Of a stretch of DNA of 64,000 nucleotides, positions 12,048 through 23,929 are shown piece after piece. Each line of letters starts with the position of its first letter. Within the stretch, counting starts at the first letter, position 1. The notes under the pieces were generated by a model that saw only the letters and a list, made by a program, of their open reading frames with translations, made no database searches and was not told where the DNA came from. The stretch lies in assembly GCF_024586455.1 (NCBI RefSeq), contig NC_065921.1, positions 77,886,720 through 77,950,719 of the forward strand, read 5' to 3'. Position numbers and translations under genes: made by a program. The stretch comes from Bactrocera neohumeralis. Its lineage: Eukaryota; Arthropoda; Insecta; Diptera; Tephritidae.

Positions 12048-12920
12048 TTACTTCTTAGCAGCGGCAGCATAACGGTTGGAGATGTCCTTCCAGTTAGCAA
12101 TATCCCAGATAGCCTCAACATATGATGGGCGCACATTTTTGTATTGCAAATAGTAGGCATGCTCCCAAACATCAATACCGAAGAGTGGCACAAGACCTAT
12201 AGAACACAAGAGTATGGATATTTAACATACAATATGAACATATTTTGTTTCAATTCTACCTGTGCTACCCTCCAATGGATCCTGGTTGGGCAAAGCAGCC
12301 AATTGCAATTGATTAGTTTTTTTATTGTAACCTAACCAGCCCCAGCCGGAACCTTGTACGGCAACAGTTAATGTGGTCAACTCCTTCTTCATCGCCTCCA
12401 AGCTACCGAATTGCGCTTCAATAGCACACTTCAAATCGTTGGAAGGCTGCGATTTTTCCGGCGACAAGTTTTGCCAGAAAATCGAGTGATTGATGTGACC
12501 GCCACCATTAAAACGCAATGCAGGCGCAAGTGAAATGATCTTGGTCACATCTTTCTTCTGCTGTGCCTCGGCAAGTTGCTCTTCAGCAGCGTTCAAATTG
12601 TTCACATAAGTTTGGTGATGTTTTTGATGGTGCAATTCCATAATTTCACGGCAAATGACGGGCTCCAAAGCTGCATAATCGTATGGCAATTTGGGCAAAT
12701 CATGCTTGCAGCGCACAGCTGTCCTGTGGGAGTAAAGAAAACTTTTAGTATAAACATATAAAATGTATTGCAACTTGTGTTTAATTCTGCCGGTTTTATG
12801 TAATCAATAACTTATGCCAGACCCTTAGGGCAGCAACAGTAGTTGCGTTAATATTTTAGTTATATACGCGAAATATACTTACTTTGCAACATTCGATACG
12901 GTACGTGTTAGAGAAAACAT
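12048..12920 (-). CDS. Sod2: mitochondrial manganese superoxide dismutase
   Basis: The enzyme converts superoxide to hydrogen peroxide and oxygen in the mitochondrial matrix. The exons I join are 12920-12883, 12723-12260 and 12196-12048, with GT..AG introns and matching phases. They give 216 residues, the size usual for fly Sod2. Residues 1-18 (starting MFSLTRTV) are a basic, serine/threonine-rich presequence, and the mature part begins KHDLPKLPYDY. By family alignment the manganese ligands are His44 (LHHQKHH), His92 (GGGHINHS), Asp176 and His180 (DVWEHAYY). All are present, and GSGWGWLG is intact. The start is the only ATG in front of the presequence, just before a GTAAGTATA donor. Neighbours are unrelated intergenic DNA and transposons. 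Nothing suggests damage. Confidence 0.97.
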
Positions 12921-13870
12921 TTTGAACTATTTGCCTGAGGACAAAAACTGCAAAGAGAATTAAATTTAATTTAATTATAAAATAAAATATTTGCGTATTT
13001 TTGCAGTACCTTTCCAGAAGTGAACTAATATCAGCTGTCAAACGAGAAGTACCGCTACGAAAATAAGCAAAACAGAATTGAGGTTGACAGAAAGCGGCAT
13101 TGCCAACAGCATAACACAATTTTTCCAATACGGATGTGGAAGTAGGTGAAAAAGAACGGAACTGAAGTTGAAGCCCGAATATGTTCTTTTGTTTTATTAA
13201 AAAGTGAATGTATAAGTTAAATTTATGTGTTCAAATGTGATTTTAATAAAAATTAATGTGCTGAAAGTTGTTTTGCAAACAAAATTGTGGCTGAAAATAT
13301 GGTAGTTGCATTTTTGTTCGAAATATTCTTGTGTTGCTGGTGTCGGTGCTCTGAAGCGTTTGAAAGTGACGCTATTTACACAAACAAACACGTATGCATG
13401 ATTATAAGTGGTAAGTTAAATGAAATTATGGTATTTTGTTTTATTAAAATTTAGAAAATATCAAAATTTATGCGCTTCGTTCTTGATTTATTAGCAATAA
13501 GAGATGAAAGTATACGCAGAGCACAAAAATTATAATTATAGATATACTTTTTTAAATCAAGCTTTAGTGTACCTAACCTCATTATCAAAAGGATCTTTAT
13601 TAATTTTTTGCACATCTAACTTTTGACTGAAATCAATTGTTTAAAAGTTACCTTGATAAAACGCTAACCAAGAAAAACGTTTAGTTAACTGGCTATAATT
13701 GCAATTCCTTATTATCTTTTATGACATAATAAATTAATTATTTCTTATTATTTTCCATCTCACGAAACATGTTAAGCGAATGATTTGAATTAATCTTGAT
13801 CGAATTAATGGAATTCTTAAGTTTTTTCCACCCCAAAAGCCGGCTGTTTTTTTGGCACTATTACAACACA
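12921..13870. other. Sod2 upstream region, no other gene seen
   Basis: This should hold the Sod2 5' untranslated region and promoter, read leftwards. I could not fix a transcription start. AT-rich sequence to about 13870 has no recognisable coding region. Confidence 0.45.
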
Positions 13871-15060
13871 TTCGAAGATGACTAGGAATTCGCAAAGGTT
13901 GTTGTTGTTGTAATGGTTATCTAGTCCCGTTTGGGATGGTGAAGATTGGATAAGTTGTTTTCGACGTCATCCAACGATAGGCCTAGGAAACGTGTTGTTT
14001 CGACTGTGTTGCATCATAGGAGAGTGTTGGGATGTGCTAGACCTCCACCATTAACTTGCTCACAATCTTTACGTACATATTACGTTGAAACCTGCTCACC
14101 TCAGAAGATCTGAGCGGCTGTTTAACTTGGTTTTTTGGACTGCAGCTATTGATACGAGTTTCCGGCTCAAAGCAACTATCTCCACGATCTTGCTCTGGAG
14201 TCCATTGCAGTTGAATTGTAGAATTCGAGGTTGTCGCGGGTGTTCGTGGCACTATGGTTTTAGTTATGCAACTGTTGGTTATTGCGGAGGCAGACTCCTG
14301 CAGCATGGAGCAACGTACGATTCACTACACTCACGTGTGGTGTGCAGGTCGGAATACGTCGGAAAGTAACACCAGCCAGTGCAAAAATTGCATTTGACTG
14401 ATGTAACGTTCTGACAGATGACGGTCTGACACACGGAACAAACTGTACGAGAAACCAGGAGTTGCTGAGTGGCTCTCGCATGAGAATTGGAGCGGGAGGA
14501 AGATTGGGGGGAGGAACGATCAGAATGTGAGTCAGCTGCCTGTTTGAGCTTCTACGGACCGTAGAGGTCCTTTGTTGGCCACTTGGATGGAGTGGCGGCT
14601 TAGTGCGGAAACTTTCTGTAGATTTCACAGCCGCAGAGGTTCAAGTCGCAAGGGCCACGTACCTCGTAGTGTATTCTCTATTTATATTAAGATTTGAGCA
14701 GGTCTTAAGATCGCTCCATCCATTGCATGTATTACACCTGACCGAGGTGATGTTTGAATAGAGCCTTTTTTGCCGACGCAGCAGAAAAATTCCTCCGGAC
14801 CCAGATTGGACTCAATTCCAGCACGAGTCAGGAGGATACGGAGCAACCCTGCTGCAAGGCGTTGCTCCAGTGATGACAGTTTTAATCTAATACTTGTCGA
14901 TCTCCGAAAGTACAGCCCTTGGTCGGTTAAAATCAGGGCCAACTCCGGTAACGTATAACCGCCTGTTGTAGGAATTGATTCGCAAAGGTGGTGCTTCTTC
15001 ATCCTAAGATGTTCAGTGATGATCCTTATCATGAGGCTGAGTTCCTCTTGACAAAAAGTT
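13871..15060 (-). mobile_element. non-LTR retrotransposon, degenerate 5' half of ORF2
   Basis: Read on the minus strand from the right, about 14860-14780 encodes LLTRAGIESNLGPEEFFCC. This resembles the 2A-like start (consensus ..ESNPGP) and adjoining Cys-rich zinc finger of some insect LINE ORFs. About 14650-14300 holds a Pro/Ser-rich stretch. About 14215-14070 gives FYNCNGLQSKI..VEIVALSRKLVSIAAVQKTKL, the opening of an apurinic-type endonuclease domain. Frames are broken several times and the reverse transcriptase is missing. The 3' edge at 13890 is a GTTGTTGTTGTTG tract. The endonuclease motif makes the class secure, but the clade is not. Confidence 0.7.
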
Positions 15061-16330
15061 TATGGATCTGATCATCAGCCAAGCTTCCAGTTTGTGAGGT
15101 ATTTCTCTTGCATCCACAGCCTTTAAAGGAGGTAAGCAGGCTTTTTAGCCTAAATTGACAAGGTTTCCAGCAGTACCTAAGCGATAGAACTCATCCGCTT
15201 CGAAAATCGTATTTGTTTTTGCATTAACTATACTGATTTTCTCGAGTCTCTTTAGTTAACAAGCGTGTTATATACATACGTATGTACATACATACATATT
15301 TACAGTAACATATCTATGCCAAGTGTCAATCCCTTCTAAAGTGTAATTTTCGGCGCCTACAATGACACTCAGCTGCTCGTTATTGTGTTCATCTGTTGCA
15401 ACCTTGCGGTCACACAATTATACACACATACATACATGTTCGTAATTGCAAAAAAATATAAACAAACTTCGCCTCATACTCATAATCAGCTTGAACACAT
15501 GTTTTGTAGCCGCGCTTCATGATAGCTTTTAAACGCTTTGACACGTTGAGTTGGTAAAAGGTAAACAAGCGAAGGAGTGAGCGGCTCGCGGTTCGCGGTT
15601 GGTGGTTGGCGGCAGTCGACACAATAAATAAGTTGATAATGAACATGAATAAAAGTCGCAGGTTGTGTCTACCAATTATGCTGCGCACAACATGAACAGC
15701 AACACCAACAGCAACAATAACAACAGCAAGTGCAGCAAGAGCGCAGTTAACAGCAGACCCTTGACTGCAATTACTGTTATTTGTAAAGCATGTATGTTTG
15801 TTTGTGCTATTTATGTACATACATACATATGTATATATTTTTGTACATATGTTTGCACATATGTATTTTTGGCATGTATGTTTGGCTGCATGCTTGCAAT
15901 ACTTTTTGGCTTTTTGCTGGGCCACATACTCATTCATACACACATATTTAGGCAGATATTTTGGTGAATGCACTTGTGTAGGCATTAAAAATAAATTATA
16001 AGTAAATACAAATCTAATTTGTGTTCTTCTCAACAAAGCGGCACAACAATGGACCCAACCAAATGGAGAATGGCTTTGATTGCATTAATATTAATGATGA
16101 AGGTTGCGTGCTGCTGGTCAGTAGCGCAGACGCGTCTTTCCAAATTGATTATAATTGTTTGATTACTAACAATTTTTGAATGATTTATGTTGCTAATTAG
16201 TGATTATTGCATAACTACCAATTATTAAAGATGTCGGAATTACGAGCGCTCAACATTATTAGTAAATAAGTTAGGTTAGGTTAGCGAAGTTGTATTCAGA
16301 CTACAAAGGTATAGTTAAAGTCGTTTGTAA
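15061..16330. other. intergenic, microsatellite-rich
   Basis: Contains TACATACATACATA-type tracts (15270-15300, 15815-15860) and short AACAGCAAC runs (15690-15730). Open frames on both strands here follow the repeats and are not credible genes. A GTTAGGTTAGGTTAG tract lies at about 16270. Confidence 0.5.
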
Positions 16331-16332
16331 TA

Positions 16333-17030
16333 TTAATGAAAACAAGTACAAACGTTAACTTCGGCCATAATATCCTTCAGAGATGCATTTCCTATAGCAT
16401 GCAACGGTGATAAAGATCTTTATTTTGATTTTGATCGGTCAGTTTGTATGGCAGCTATATGCTATAGTAATCGGATCTCAGCAATATATATGCAAGTTGT
16501 AGGACTGTCTTTGAAAATAAACTGTGCCAAGTTTCGTCAAGATATCTGGTTAAACAAAAAAGTTTTCCATACAAAGACTTGATTTTGATCGGTCAGTTTA
16601 TATGGCAGCTATATGCTATAGTGGTAGGATTTATAAGCTTTTTTAGGATTTTGTAGCACCGCCTCAGTTAGTAATTCCTGCGAAGTTTTGTAATGATATT
16701 TTGATAAATGAAAAAGTTATTCATACACAAACTTGAGTTGGATTGTTCAGTTTGTATGACAGCTATGTGCTATATTGAACCGATAATGCCGATTCCGATA
16801 AATGAGCAGCCTTTTTAGGAGAAAAGGATGTGTGCAAAATTTCAACTCGATATCTCAAAAACTGAGGGACTAGTTCACCGACGTTCTGACAGTATAGACA
16901 TGGCTAAATCTACTCAGCTTGTCATGCTGATTTCTTATATATGTATACACCTTATAGGGTCTCCGATGTTTCCTTCTAAGTGTTACAAACTTCATCACAA
17001 ACGTAAACTTCATACCCTGAAAATTAGAGA
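16333..17030 (+). repeat. dispersed repeat with about 150-base units, copy 2
   Basis: Same architecture as 6786-7620. It has a head with ACGTTAACTTCGGCC, then units marked GTATGGCAGCTATATGCTATAG, then AACTGAGGGACTAGTTCAC, CACCTTATAGGGTCTCC and a terminal ATACCCTGAA. The unit bodies have diverged. The short open frame at 16828-17034 parallels the one in copy 1, but it lies in the conserved non-coding tail. Confidence 0.7.
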
Positions 17031-17131
17031 TTAAGAGAGTAGAGTCATTAGAATACTAAGAAGGCATGAAACTAAAATGCATAACCTAGAAATGGTTCGG
17101 ACGCTCAACTGGCAAGAAAACAATCAAACTG

Positions 17132-17465
17132 AGACAGATACCGCTTACGCGATTTTAGCTGAGTTTACGGTAGCGCGACAATCGTTCTACCTTTTCGCTG
17201 TTTGACGTCAATTGGAGATTCCAAGTGTACCCAAGTCCTTCCAAGTCACCAGGTCTCTCCAATGGAGTGGAGATCTCCCTCTTCCCCTGCAACTCCCGGC
17301 GAGTACTGTGTCGAAAACTCTCAGATCTACAGTGTTTTCATCCATCCCTAATGTCTTACTCTTCACATTTTCTTGCCCTGACATTTTCTTCTCGATCTAT
17401 CAGCACCATTCTGCAGGCTCGTGCCACCACGAGGCTGTGACTCTTCGAATAGTCGGACGAATTGT
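17132..17465 (-). mobile_element. SINE-like chimeric retroposon, copy 1, with direct repeats
   Basis: On the minus strand the element has a unique head (about 17465-17345, with CCGACTATTCGAAGAGTCAC). The head joins a body resembling the C-terminal coding part of the RTE-like LINE (..GATGAAAACACTGTAGATCT..) and the LINE tail TTTAGCTGAG..CGCGTAAGCGG. It is flanked by CTCAACTGGCAAnAAAACAATCAAACTG direct repeats at 17104-17131 and 17466-17493, which differ at one of 28 bases and look like a target-site duplication. The copy at 20166-20516 has the same head and body. Sharing a 3' tail with a LINE suggests it moves by borrowing that LINE's machinery. Confidence 0.7.
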
Positions 17466-17493
17466 CTCAACTGGCAATAAAACAATCAAACTG

Positions 17494-17810
17494 GGGTTAG
17501 ATATGTCATCTAAAAACATCAAGCTCAGCTAAAATGCGCACTACTAACTATAACTGTGTTTTATACTAGGCTCAAAAAAGTGTTCCATATTCTCATATCA
17601 GTCTTTTCTTAAGAAGTCTTATTTCGAATCAATCCGAAACTATATAAATCCTTGGTTTAGCTAATTCATCGCTGATCTATTGGTGTAAGTTTTCACTGAA
17701 GATATTGCTCCAAAACGTCACATTGATCAAGAAAGGAAATCAGTTAAACACTGAGAAACTCGGAGGTTTAGGACCGGTCTGTTCGCATCAATCTACGTAA
17801 CTGAAATGCT
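17494..17810. other. intergenic spacer, no feature seen
   Basis: About 300 bases between two retroelement fragments with no coding capacity or repeat that I recognise. Confidence 0.5.
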
Positions 17811-17814
17811 TGCT

Positions 17815-18070
17815 GATTTACATATATCTGTCCGCTGGCTAGGTCATGTTTTCCGAATGGACGAAAACACTCCAGCTCTGAAAGTATTCGACGCAGTACC
17901 CGCCGGGGGAAGCAGTGGAAGAGGAAGACCTCCACTCCGTTGGAAGGACCAGGTGGAGAAAGACCTGGCTTCGCTTGGAATATCCAATTGGTGCCAACGT
18001 AGCGAAAAGAAGAAACGACTGGCGCGCTGTTGTTAACTGTTGTTACGCCAATTAGAATAAGAAGAAGATA
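17815..18070 (+). mobile_element. RTE-like LINE fragment
   Basis: Encodes VRWLGHVFRMDENTPALKVFDAVPAGG and then the GRGRPPLRWKDQ-type segment ending LARCC and a stop at 18036. It is very close to the copy at 2236-2572, so both are recent insertions. It is 5'-truncated. Confidence 0.8.
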
Positions 18071-18137
18071 TTGCTTAAAAAATCCATTACTGAACTGTCA
18101 GGTGTTTTCTTACTTCGGGTGATTTCTTACTGCAAAG

Positions 18138-18960
18138 ATACAAGGTTTGTCCGGAAAAGAATTGGACTGATTTTCTTCTGCCGCGGCTGTACTTCGGAGC
18201 GTGCGCGCACCAACTGGATTCGGTAGAGGGCGTTCCTAGCTAACGAATAAGCTGGCCAGTTGTATCCGAGCACCTGGAGAGTCAGGACAAACACGCGACG
18301 TGTTTCTGTGACGTGTTTCTGTGACGTGTTTATGTGACGTGTTTCTGTGAGTGGTCCAAGCCGAAAATGCAGCATTCGTTAGAGCAGCGGTACACGATTA
18401 AATTCTGTGTGAAACTCGGTAAATCTGTGACAGAGACATTTGAATAACGTAATCACAGGTGACGAGTCATGGATCTTTGAATATGATCCCGAGACAATGA
18501 GGCAATCTTCCACGCCGGCGTCTCTCGCCCAAAAAAAGGAAGAATGAGCAAATCCACAGTGAAAAAAACGCTCATTGTTTTTTTTTTGGCATCAAAGGCA
18601 TCGTCCACCATGAATTTGTTTCTCCTGGATGCCAAGTTTTGCGTGGAAGTCCTCAAGAGTCTCAAACGAAGGGTCAATCGGGTCCGACAAGACATCGCAG
18701 CCGATTGGAAGTTGTACCACGACAACGCCCCGTCTCACACCGCCTTTCTGCCAGTTACCTAACCAAGGCCGGCATTCCAATGCTTCCGCAGCCGCCCTAC
18801 AGCCCAGATGTGGACACCCCTCGGCCTTTTTTGTTTTCTTCTCTGAAAAGGCCGATGAAAGGCAAGCATTTTGAGACGTCAAAGGAGATGCAAGCAGCAT
18901 GTACCTCGGCTCTCAAGGCTGCTTTGTTGTTGTTTTTAAGCACCTACTTGGCTGCCACAT
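18138..18960 (+). mobile_element. mariner relic with TTTGTCCGGAAA end
   Basis: The left end carries CAAGGTTTGTCCGGAAAAG, an inverted-repeat sequence also seen at the right end of the 50.1-kb copy. The transposase parts are HSLEQRYTIKFCVKLGKS, a deletion, NNVITGDESWIFEYDPE with the first catalytic Asp, then KRRVNRVRQDIAADWKLYHDNAPSH with the second, then GIPMLPQPPYSPDV. In the last block the usual third Asp region has decayed. At least two frameshifts occur. A 13-base minisatellite of four units (ACGTGTTTCTGTG) lies at 18298-18349. The element is dead. Confidence 0.8.
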
Positions 18961-20165
18961 AGACATTTATATAGTAAGTTGCGGGCGTTGCTAGCCAAGG
19001 TCATCTTTCGTCCCTTCTACATATACATTCATGCACGTATGTACATACATACATATGTACATACCATTTGGATATCTTTTACTTAAAAGTTGCTGATTGA
19101 TATTTTTGCAAGCACCGGCCGACAATGCAGTTTTAGCCACAATTAACAAAGTGAAAAAAGTGGAAAATCGCCGTAATTGAATTTTTCAGAGTTGCCACAT
19201 GTGTGCGCACACACAAAGTATGCACACATTCACTTTGCTGTTTCTTACGAAATTTTAATATTAAAAAATAGTAATAATACCAAAAAAATTCCAACAAAAA
19301 ATAAAAATAGCAAAAACAACAATAATAAATACCAATGAACGATCTCTCATAACTGTAATCATGCAATCTATTATTTCCGTGAGTTTGGAATTTGATCGAA
19401 AATTATTTTATGAAAAGGAAAAAATCACACGTTTATCAAACAAGTGTTTTTAAGTTTCCTTATTATATGTACGTATGTATGTATGTATGTAAGAGCATTG
19501 CGCATCTGCGTGCCGATTCGTGCTGCGATCGCCATCTGCTGATTAATACTCATATCGCAAGCGTTCGTGGCGAATTAGTTTATTTGATCGCTTGTAAATT
19601 TGCGCACATTAACAGCCAATTTAGGAGAGGGACGAGGCGCAGGCCCGGCATTCAACCCACATACGTTACATATGAACCTTAGATATACATATACATGCAT
19701 ACATACATGTATAGTCATGTTTATGCTCTGTAGTAATTTGTTAAATTGCCCATCAATTCATTTGGGTTCGAGTACGAGTAAACTTTTAACACGTGAAGCG
19801 ATAAAAATGCAGCGATGGTGAATGTTCGAAGAAGACGTGCATGCCAAATTAGCAACAAAAAAGCGAATAAGGGAGGCCTAATCACATATTGGATTCGAGG
19901 TTCGGTTGTGTAGGTTAGTCTGATAGACTAATGAGCCGCGCTTGGACGAGTTTTGGTCCTTCGAGGTACTAGATGGGGTTCCACTACCAAGTCCGGAAGG
20001 AGTAGTTATCTCTAAGAATGCCTGCACTTGACACGAATTTCAATGGACTCTGAGGCCTCACTATCGATACTTATTCCAGTGTCTCATATCATTGGGCCGA
20101 CAAATGCTTAAAATGTAGCCTTACCAATATGGCGCAAGTGCACAAGCGTTGCTCCATTGTTTCCC
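18961..20165. other. intergenic with retroelement traces
   Basis: Contains a TACATACATACATATG tract (19030-19060) and a TATG run (19468-19490). About 19900-20160 may be degraded LINE 3' sequence, but I could not find a domain in it. No gene is seen. Confidence 0.45.
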
Positions 20166-20516
20166 TGATGCCTTCTTCTTCTTTTTTGTCGTAGACATCG
20201 CTTACGCGGTTTTAGCCGAGGTTACAGTAGCGCGACAATCGTTCTACCTTTTCGCTGTTTGGCGCCAATTGGAGATTCCAAGTGTAGACAGGTCCTGCTC
20301 CACCTGATCTCTCCAACGGAGTGGAGAGCTCCCTCTTCCTCTGCATCCCCCGGCGAGTAGTGTGTCGAAAATTCTCAGATCTACAGTGTTTTCGTCCATC
20401 CCTAATGTCTTACTCTTCACATTTTCTTGCGCTGACATTTTCTTCTCGATCTATCAGCACCATTCTGCAGGCTCGTGCCACCACAAGACTGTGACTCTTC
20501 GAATAGTCGGACGAAA
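20166..20516 (-). mobile_element. SINE-like chimeric retroposon, copy 2
   Basis: Same head-body-tail order as 17132-17465 on the minus strand. Here the 3' tail is longer and ends in a GAAGAAGAAG run (plus strand CTTCTTCTTC at about 20170). The body keeps a short open frame resembling the LINE C-terminus (RGRGSSPLRWRDQVEQDL). The two copies agree closely across the head, which is not found in the plain LINE fragments of this window. Confidence 0.7.
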
Positions 20517-21235
20517 TTGTCAAAGTTTTAAGGAACAAGGTGAGGTGGAAAGATCCAGACATTTTCTCCCTCAAAACTGAGGCTAAAACATTTCTGTAAT
20601 GATATCTTCGGCGAACCAGGAGACAAAGCCAAAACTGCCATCGGCCGGCTCAACAAATTTGTGATGGTGAAAGCGTTTTGTCATTCTTTGAGGATCTATC
20701 ATAAAGACCCTTTTTTTATAGGAATATCACAACGGACGGCGCTATATACTGTCCAAGTGAGATCCCTATTAGGATCGACCATTTAACCCATCCTAACCAA
20801 AGATACTGTGTCCGTTTTGTCTGTGGTGTTGATCAGATGTCCATGCATTTTGATACATAGCGTACTGATCTACCATTAGTAATACATATATTCCCAAAAT
20901 AAATATTAGACGACTCCGGAATACTCGTGGACTTAGAATTCATTCCAGATTACTCGGATCATTGAGCTAACTTTAATTTTATTTTCTAGCTTTTAGCTGT
21001 AAGCGTGGTATGAACGGCAATGATCCACTGAAGAAGAGAAGCAGTGATTTTTTATGAATAAGCCAAAGCTTGCCAGGGTTTGTGGGTAACTCTGTTATCA
21101 GGCTGCTAGCCATTAAACAAGATTTTAGTTTTCTGACAATTGTTTTTAAGGAAGACGTAGTTGTCATTACGATAGCAATATATCAACTGCTTCAAAGCTT
21201 CAGATAAGAGACTATTCACTTCAACTGCGATACTA
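20517..21235. other. intergenic, no gene seen
   Basis: Broken frames only. I recognise no domain. It may be continuous with retroelement debris on either side. Confidence 0.4.
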
Positions 21236-21880
21236 GTTATGCGGTCGAGATTAGTTAATAAAGCCCAGCGTCAGACTCGGTGTTACCAGGAGCATCGTAT
21301 CATACTCGACCTTGTTAATGAACTCGGGCTGAATTGGCAATGCGACTGATAAAGGTAGATCCATTTGAAAGAATGGGCTAATAGTTCTGTGGTCAATAGT
21401 TCCAACAGTGGAATCTACATATGTTCCGACGACCCAAGGATCAAATAGGAACAGGAACGGTCTTCTGTAGCAGCTTCTGAGTACCCGGTCATATGGGAAT
21501 AGAAGAGAATGAAAAAGCAGACGAGCTGGCCTACTGGGGGCAGTGGGAGACATAATTCCCCTAATCTATCTCACACCATTCAGCTTCTTCAAGAGTTGTT
21601 TGAACAATGGACTCTAGCGGAACATCTCAGGTCAACACAGGGCACCTGCCCTTAAGATCCCATCTTCACAAAACTCAAAATGTGCGTTCGGCGAAGTGCA
21701 GACCATGCGCGGAGGATGTTGAGACACTGGATCATTATCTATGCGAAAGTCTAGTCTTCAGATGGATGTGGCGGGACATGTTCCACGGCTGCTAAAGATC
21801 CAATATAAGAGACATTGGGCAGCTGTAGTGGAAAGGAATCGGGTTTTTTACCAAATCCACTAAGTTGCTGGATTCATTTC
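21236..21880 (+). mobile_element. LINE fragment with RNase H and C-terminal Cys motif
   Basis: About 21486-21530 encodes VPGHMGIEENEKADELA, an RNase H motif preceded by a stop. About 21620-21795 encodes TGHLPLRSHLHK..SAKCRPCAEDVETLDHYLCES, the C-terminal Cys-containing tail of jockey/I-like LINEs. Several stops lie between. It is a 5'-truncated dead copy of a family distinct from the 52-kb element. Confidence 0.7.
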
Positions 21881-22335
21881 TTTACTACCCGGGGACATAA
21901 TAGGTCTAAAGATGAGTTATGTGCGAAGGCCTGTGGTCTGGAGCTCACGCGCCTCCCTCTACAACGAACCATCCAAGCCCTGCGTCACTATTAATACTTT
22001 CATAAAATGTATGTATGTAAAGCTGAGTAGCTTGAAAGAAAAGACTTTTCCTTATCGATCGAGTGGAAAAGGCTCCGCGGCCGTTTTGGGTTTTACTACT
22101 TTATGGATAGGTTTTCGGTCAGCTTTGCGAGTGCTTGTCACTACTAGTCTTTGCGTAGTTGCCAAATCCCTCATGACCTTGATAAATAGCAACAGTTGTT
22201 GGAATTTCATTTAGTCCAGCTGGTCGGGTTAAAGATCAGACCAGCCGCTGGTTATATCAGGTGCTTGGAAGAAGATGTTATAGATAGATAGCATATAGGT
22301 ATATGTACATATAATTGAGGAATGCACCGGGACCT
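21881..22335. other. intergenic, no gene seen
   Basis: No convincing frame. It may be the 3' untranslated remains of the preceding LINE. Confidence 0.4.
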
Positions 22336-22340
22336 TAGGT

Positions 22341-22650
22341 CTATTGTGACTCACTTAGCCCCAGCACATTGATAAAGCCCAATATGCTGCTGGGTACTAG
22401 TGAGGCGATCTGATCCCTATCCGGAAACATGGATCCAAGGGCCTTCAACCTGCGTCCACAGACTGCTGTACAGTCGATTAGCAGGTGCTCCGGGGTTTCA
22501 GGCTCCCTGTCACAAAACCGGCAGTTAGCGCAAGAGGATAGGCCCATGTTGTATAAATGTCTATTCAACTTGCAGTGGCCGGTGTTAAATGCGACCAATA
22601 GCCTGAGTATCATTTCAACAATGTTAATGTCATAAACGACCTTAGTGGCG
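22341..22650 (-). mobile_element. LINE C-terminal fragment
   Basis: The minus strand encodes LLVAFNTGHCKLNRHLYNMG then CRFCDREPETPEHLLIDC. This is the conserved end of LINE ORF2 (TGHxxL..H..G....C..C...ETxEHLLxxCP). The rest of the element is missing. The frame is still open to a stop at 22341. Confidence 0.75.
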
Positions 22651-23925
22651 CTTGGGTATAAAATACGATGTGCGCAAGCGCATGAACTCTGTCTGCATAT
22701 GTGAAGACATGCATATGTGCCGTTATGTGCAAAAAAAAAACGAATGAACAAAATTTGTATTGTCTTTTCTTGCCTCAAGGTGAATTTGAATATTGTTGGC
22801 ATATTTAGACGCTTGTCGAATTGTCATTATCACACTCGAATGGTTGGGAAATACTACATTTCTGAGGGCAAATAAAAAGGTTTCTGCAACAAAGTCTCAA
22901 TTCCATTGTTTTCGTAGGTACAAGCCAACCCCGCTTTTATCACAACGCGCATAAACCCATTTAAAGTAGATTCGTTCAATTGCTTGCGGCGCATGCGCAC
23001 ATTTACGGCAGCGCTGAAAAGTGTTTTGCGCCACTCAAATTGCAACTAAATCGTAACAAAACAATTAATCATGCGCCAATCGAACTGCGGCCGTGTGGAA
23101 CGGCGAGGCATTTTAGCTTGGGTGTTAAAATAACCATTTTCCACACACACACCTATGTATGCACTAGTGTAGGCGTATGTCTGCGCATAAAAGTAAGTAG
23201 TCACATATAAATCTAACTTTTAGTGCGCCGTTAACCATGTTGGCGATTACGTCATGCAGCCGTGCTGCATCTTCTTTGATTGGCGCATTTGTCACAGTGC
23301 GCAGCGGCGGCGGAGCGGGAGTAAGGTAAGCGGGCAGGCTGACAAGCGATGGGCTGATAGGCGGCGGGATGTTAGGCCGCGAGCTTACAGGCGGCGGGCG
23401 GCAACTCAGTTGGTAAAATGGAGCGCGTTTGTCAGTCAGTGTGTTACTGCAACATGATTTTCATGGCAGCGACTTTATAGCCGCATTGCCGCGCATTCGA
23501 AAGCAAATCGGCTACTTTTTCGAAAGCAGATCACCACTGTAACACACTCACACAGACGCATAGACATGATTTGACATGAAGATATGTAAAATTTCGTCTA
23601 ATTCATTTTAATTGTGTTGCGCTCTTTAATTTTGTTCGCAATTAAATTTGCTTAGGCGCACGAAAAATGCAATTACAGAGATGCAGGCATATATGTTACA
23701 TATGTACATACACATGAATACACAGATACACACATATACACACTTGTTTTTGCCTATAAAATTCGTGATGTAATAAATTAAGAGGCATTTTGGTTCATTA
23801 TGGCGCAACAAATCGGCGACAATCACATTTCAGCCAGCAACTTTGACTCAAATATGCCACAAAATATTGCATCCTTGTAAATGCTTACTGTTATAACATG
23901 TTTCATGCATGAATTAATCCAATAA
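22651..23925. other. intergenic, no gene seen
   Basis: Includes a GC-richer patch with GGCGG runs (23300-23400) and CACATACA microsatellite tracts (23690-23740). No coding exon is supportable. Confidence 0.45.
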
Positions 23926-23929
23926 GACA

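Noticed and set aside
12856..13128. Minus-strand 90-codon frame overlapping Sod2 exon 1
   Set aside because: Different frame from the Sod2 presequence and crosses its splice donor. No resemblance to known proteins.
15410..16036. 208-codon minus-strand frame
   Set aside because: Runs through TACA/TATG microsatellites, giving Cys-Met-Tyr-Val repeats with no domain.
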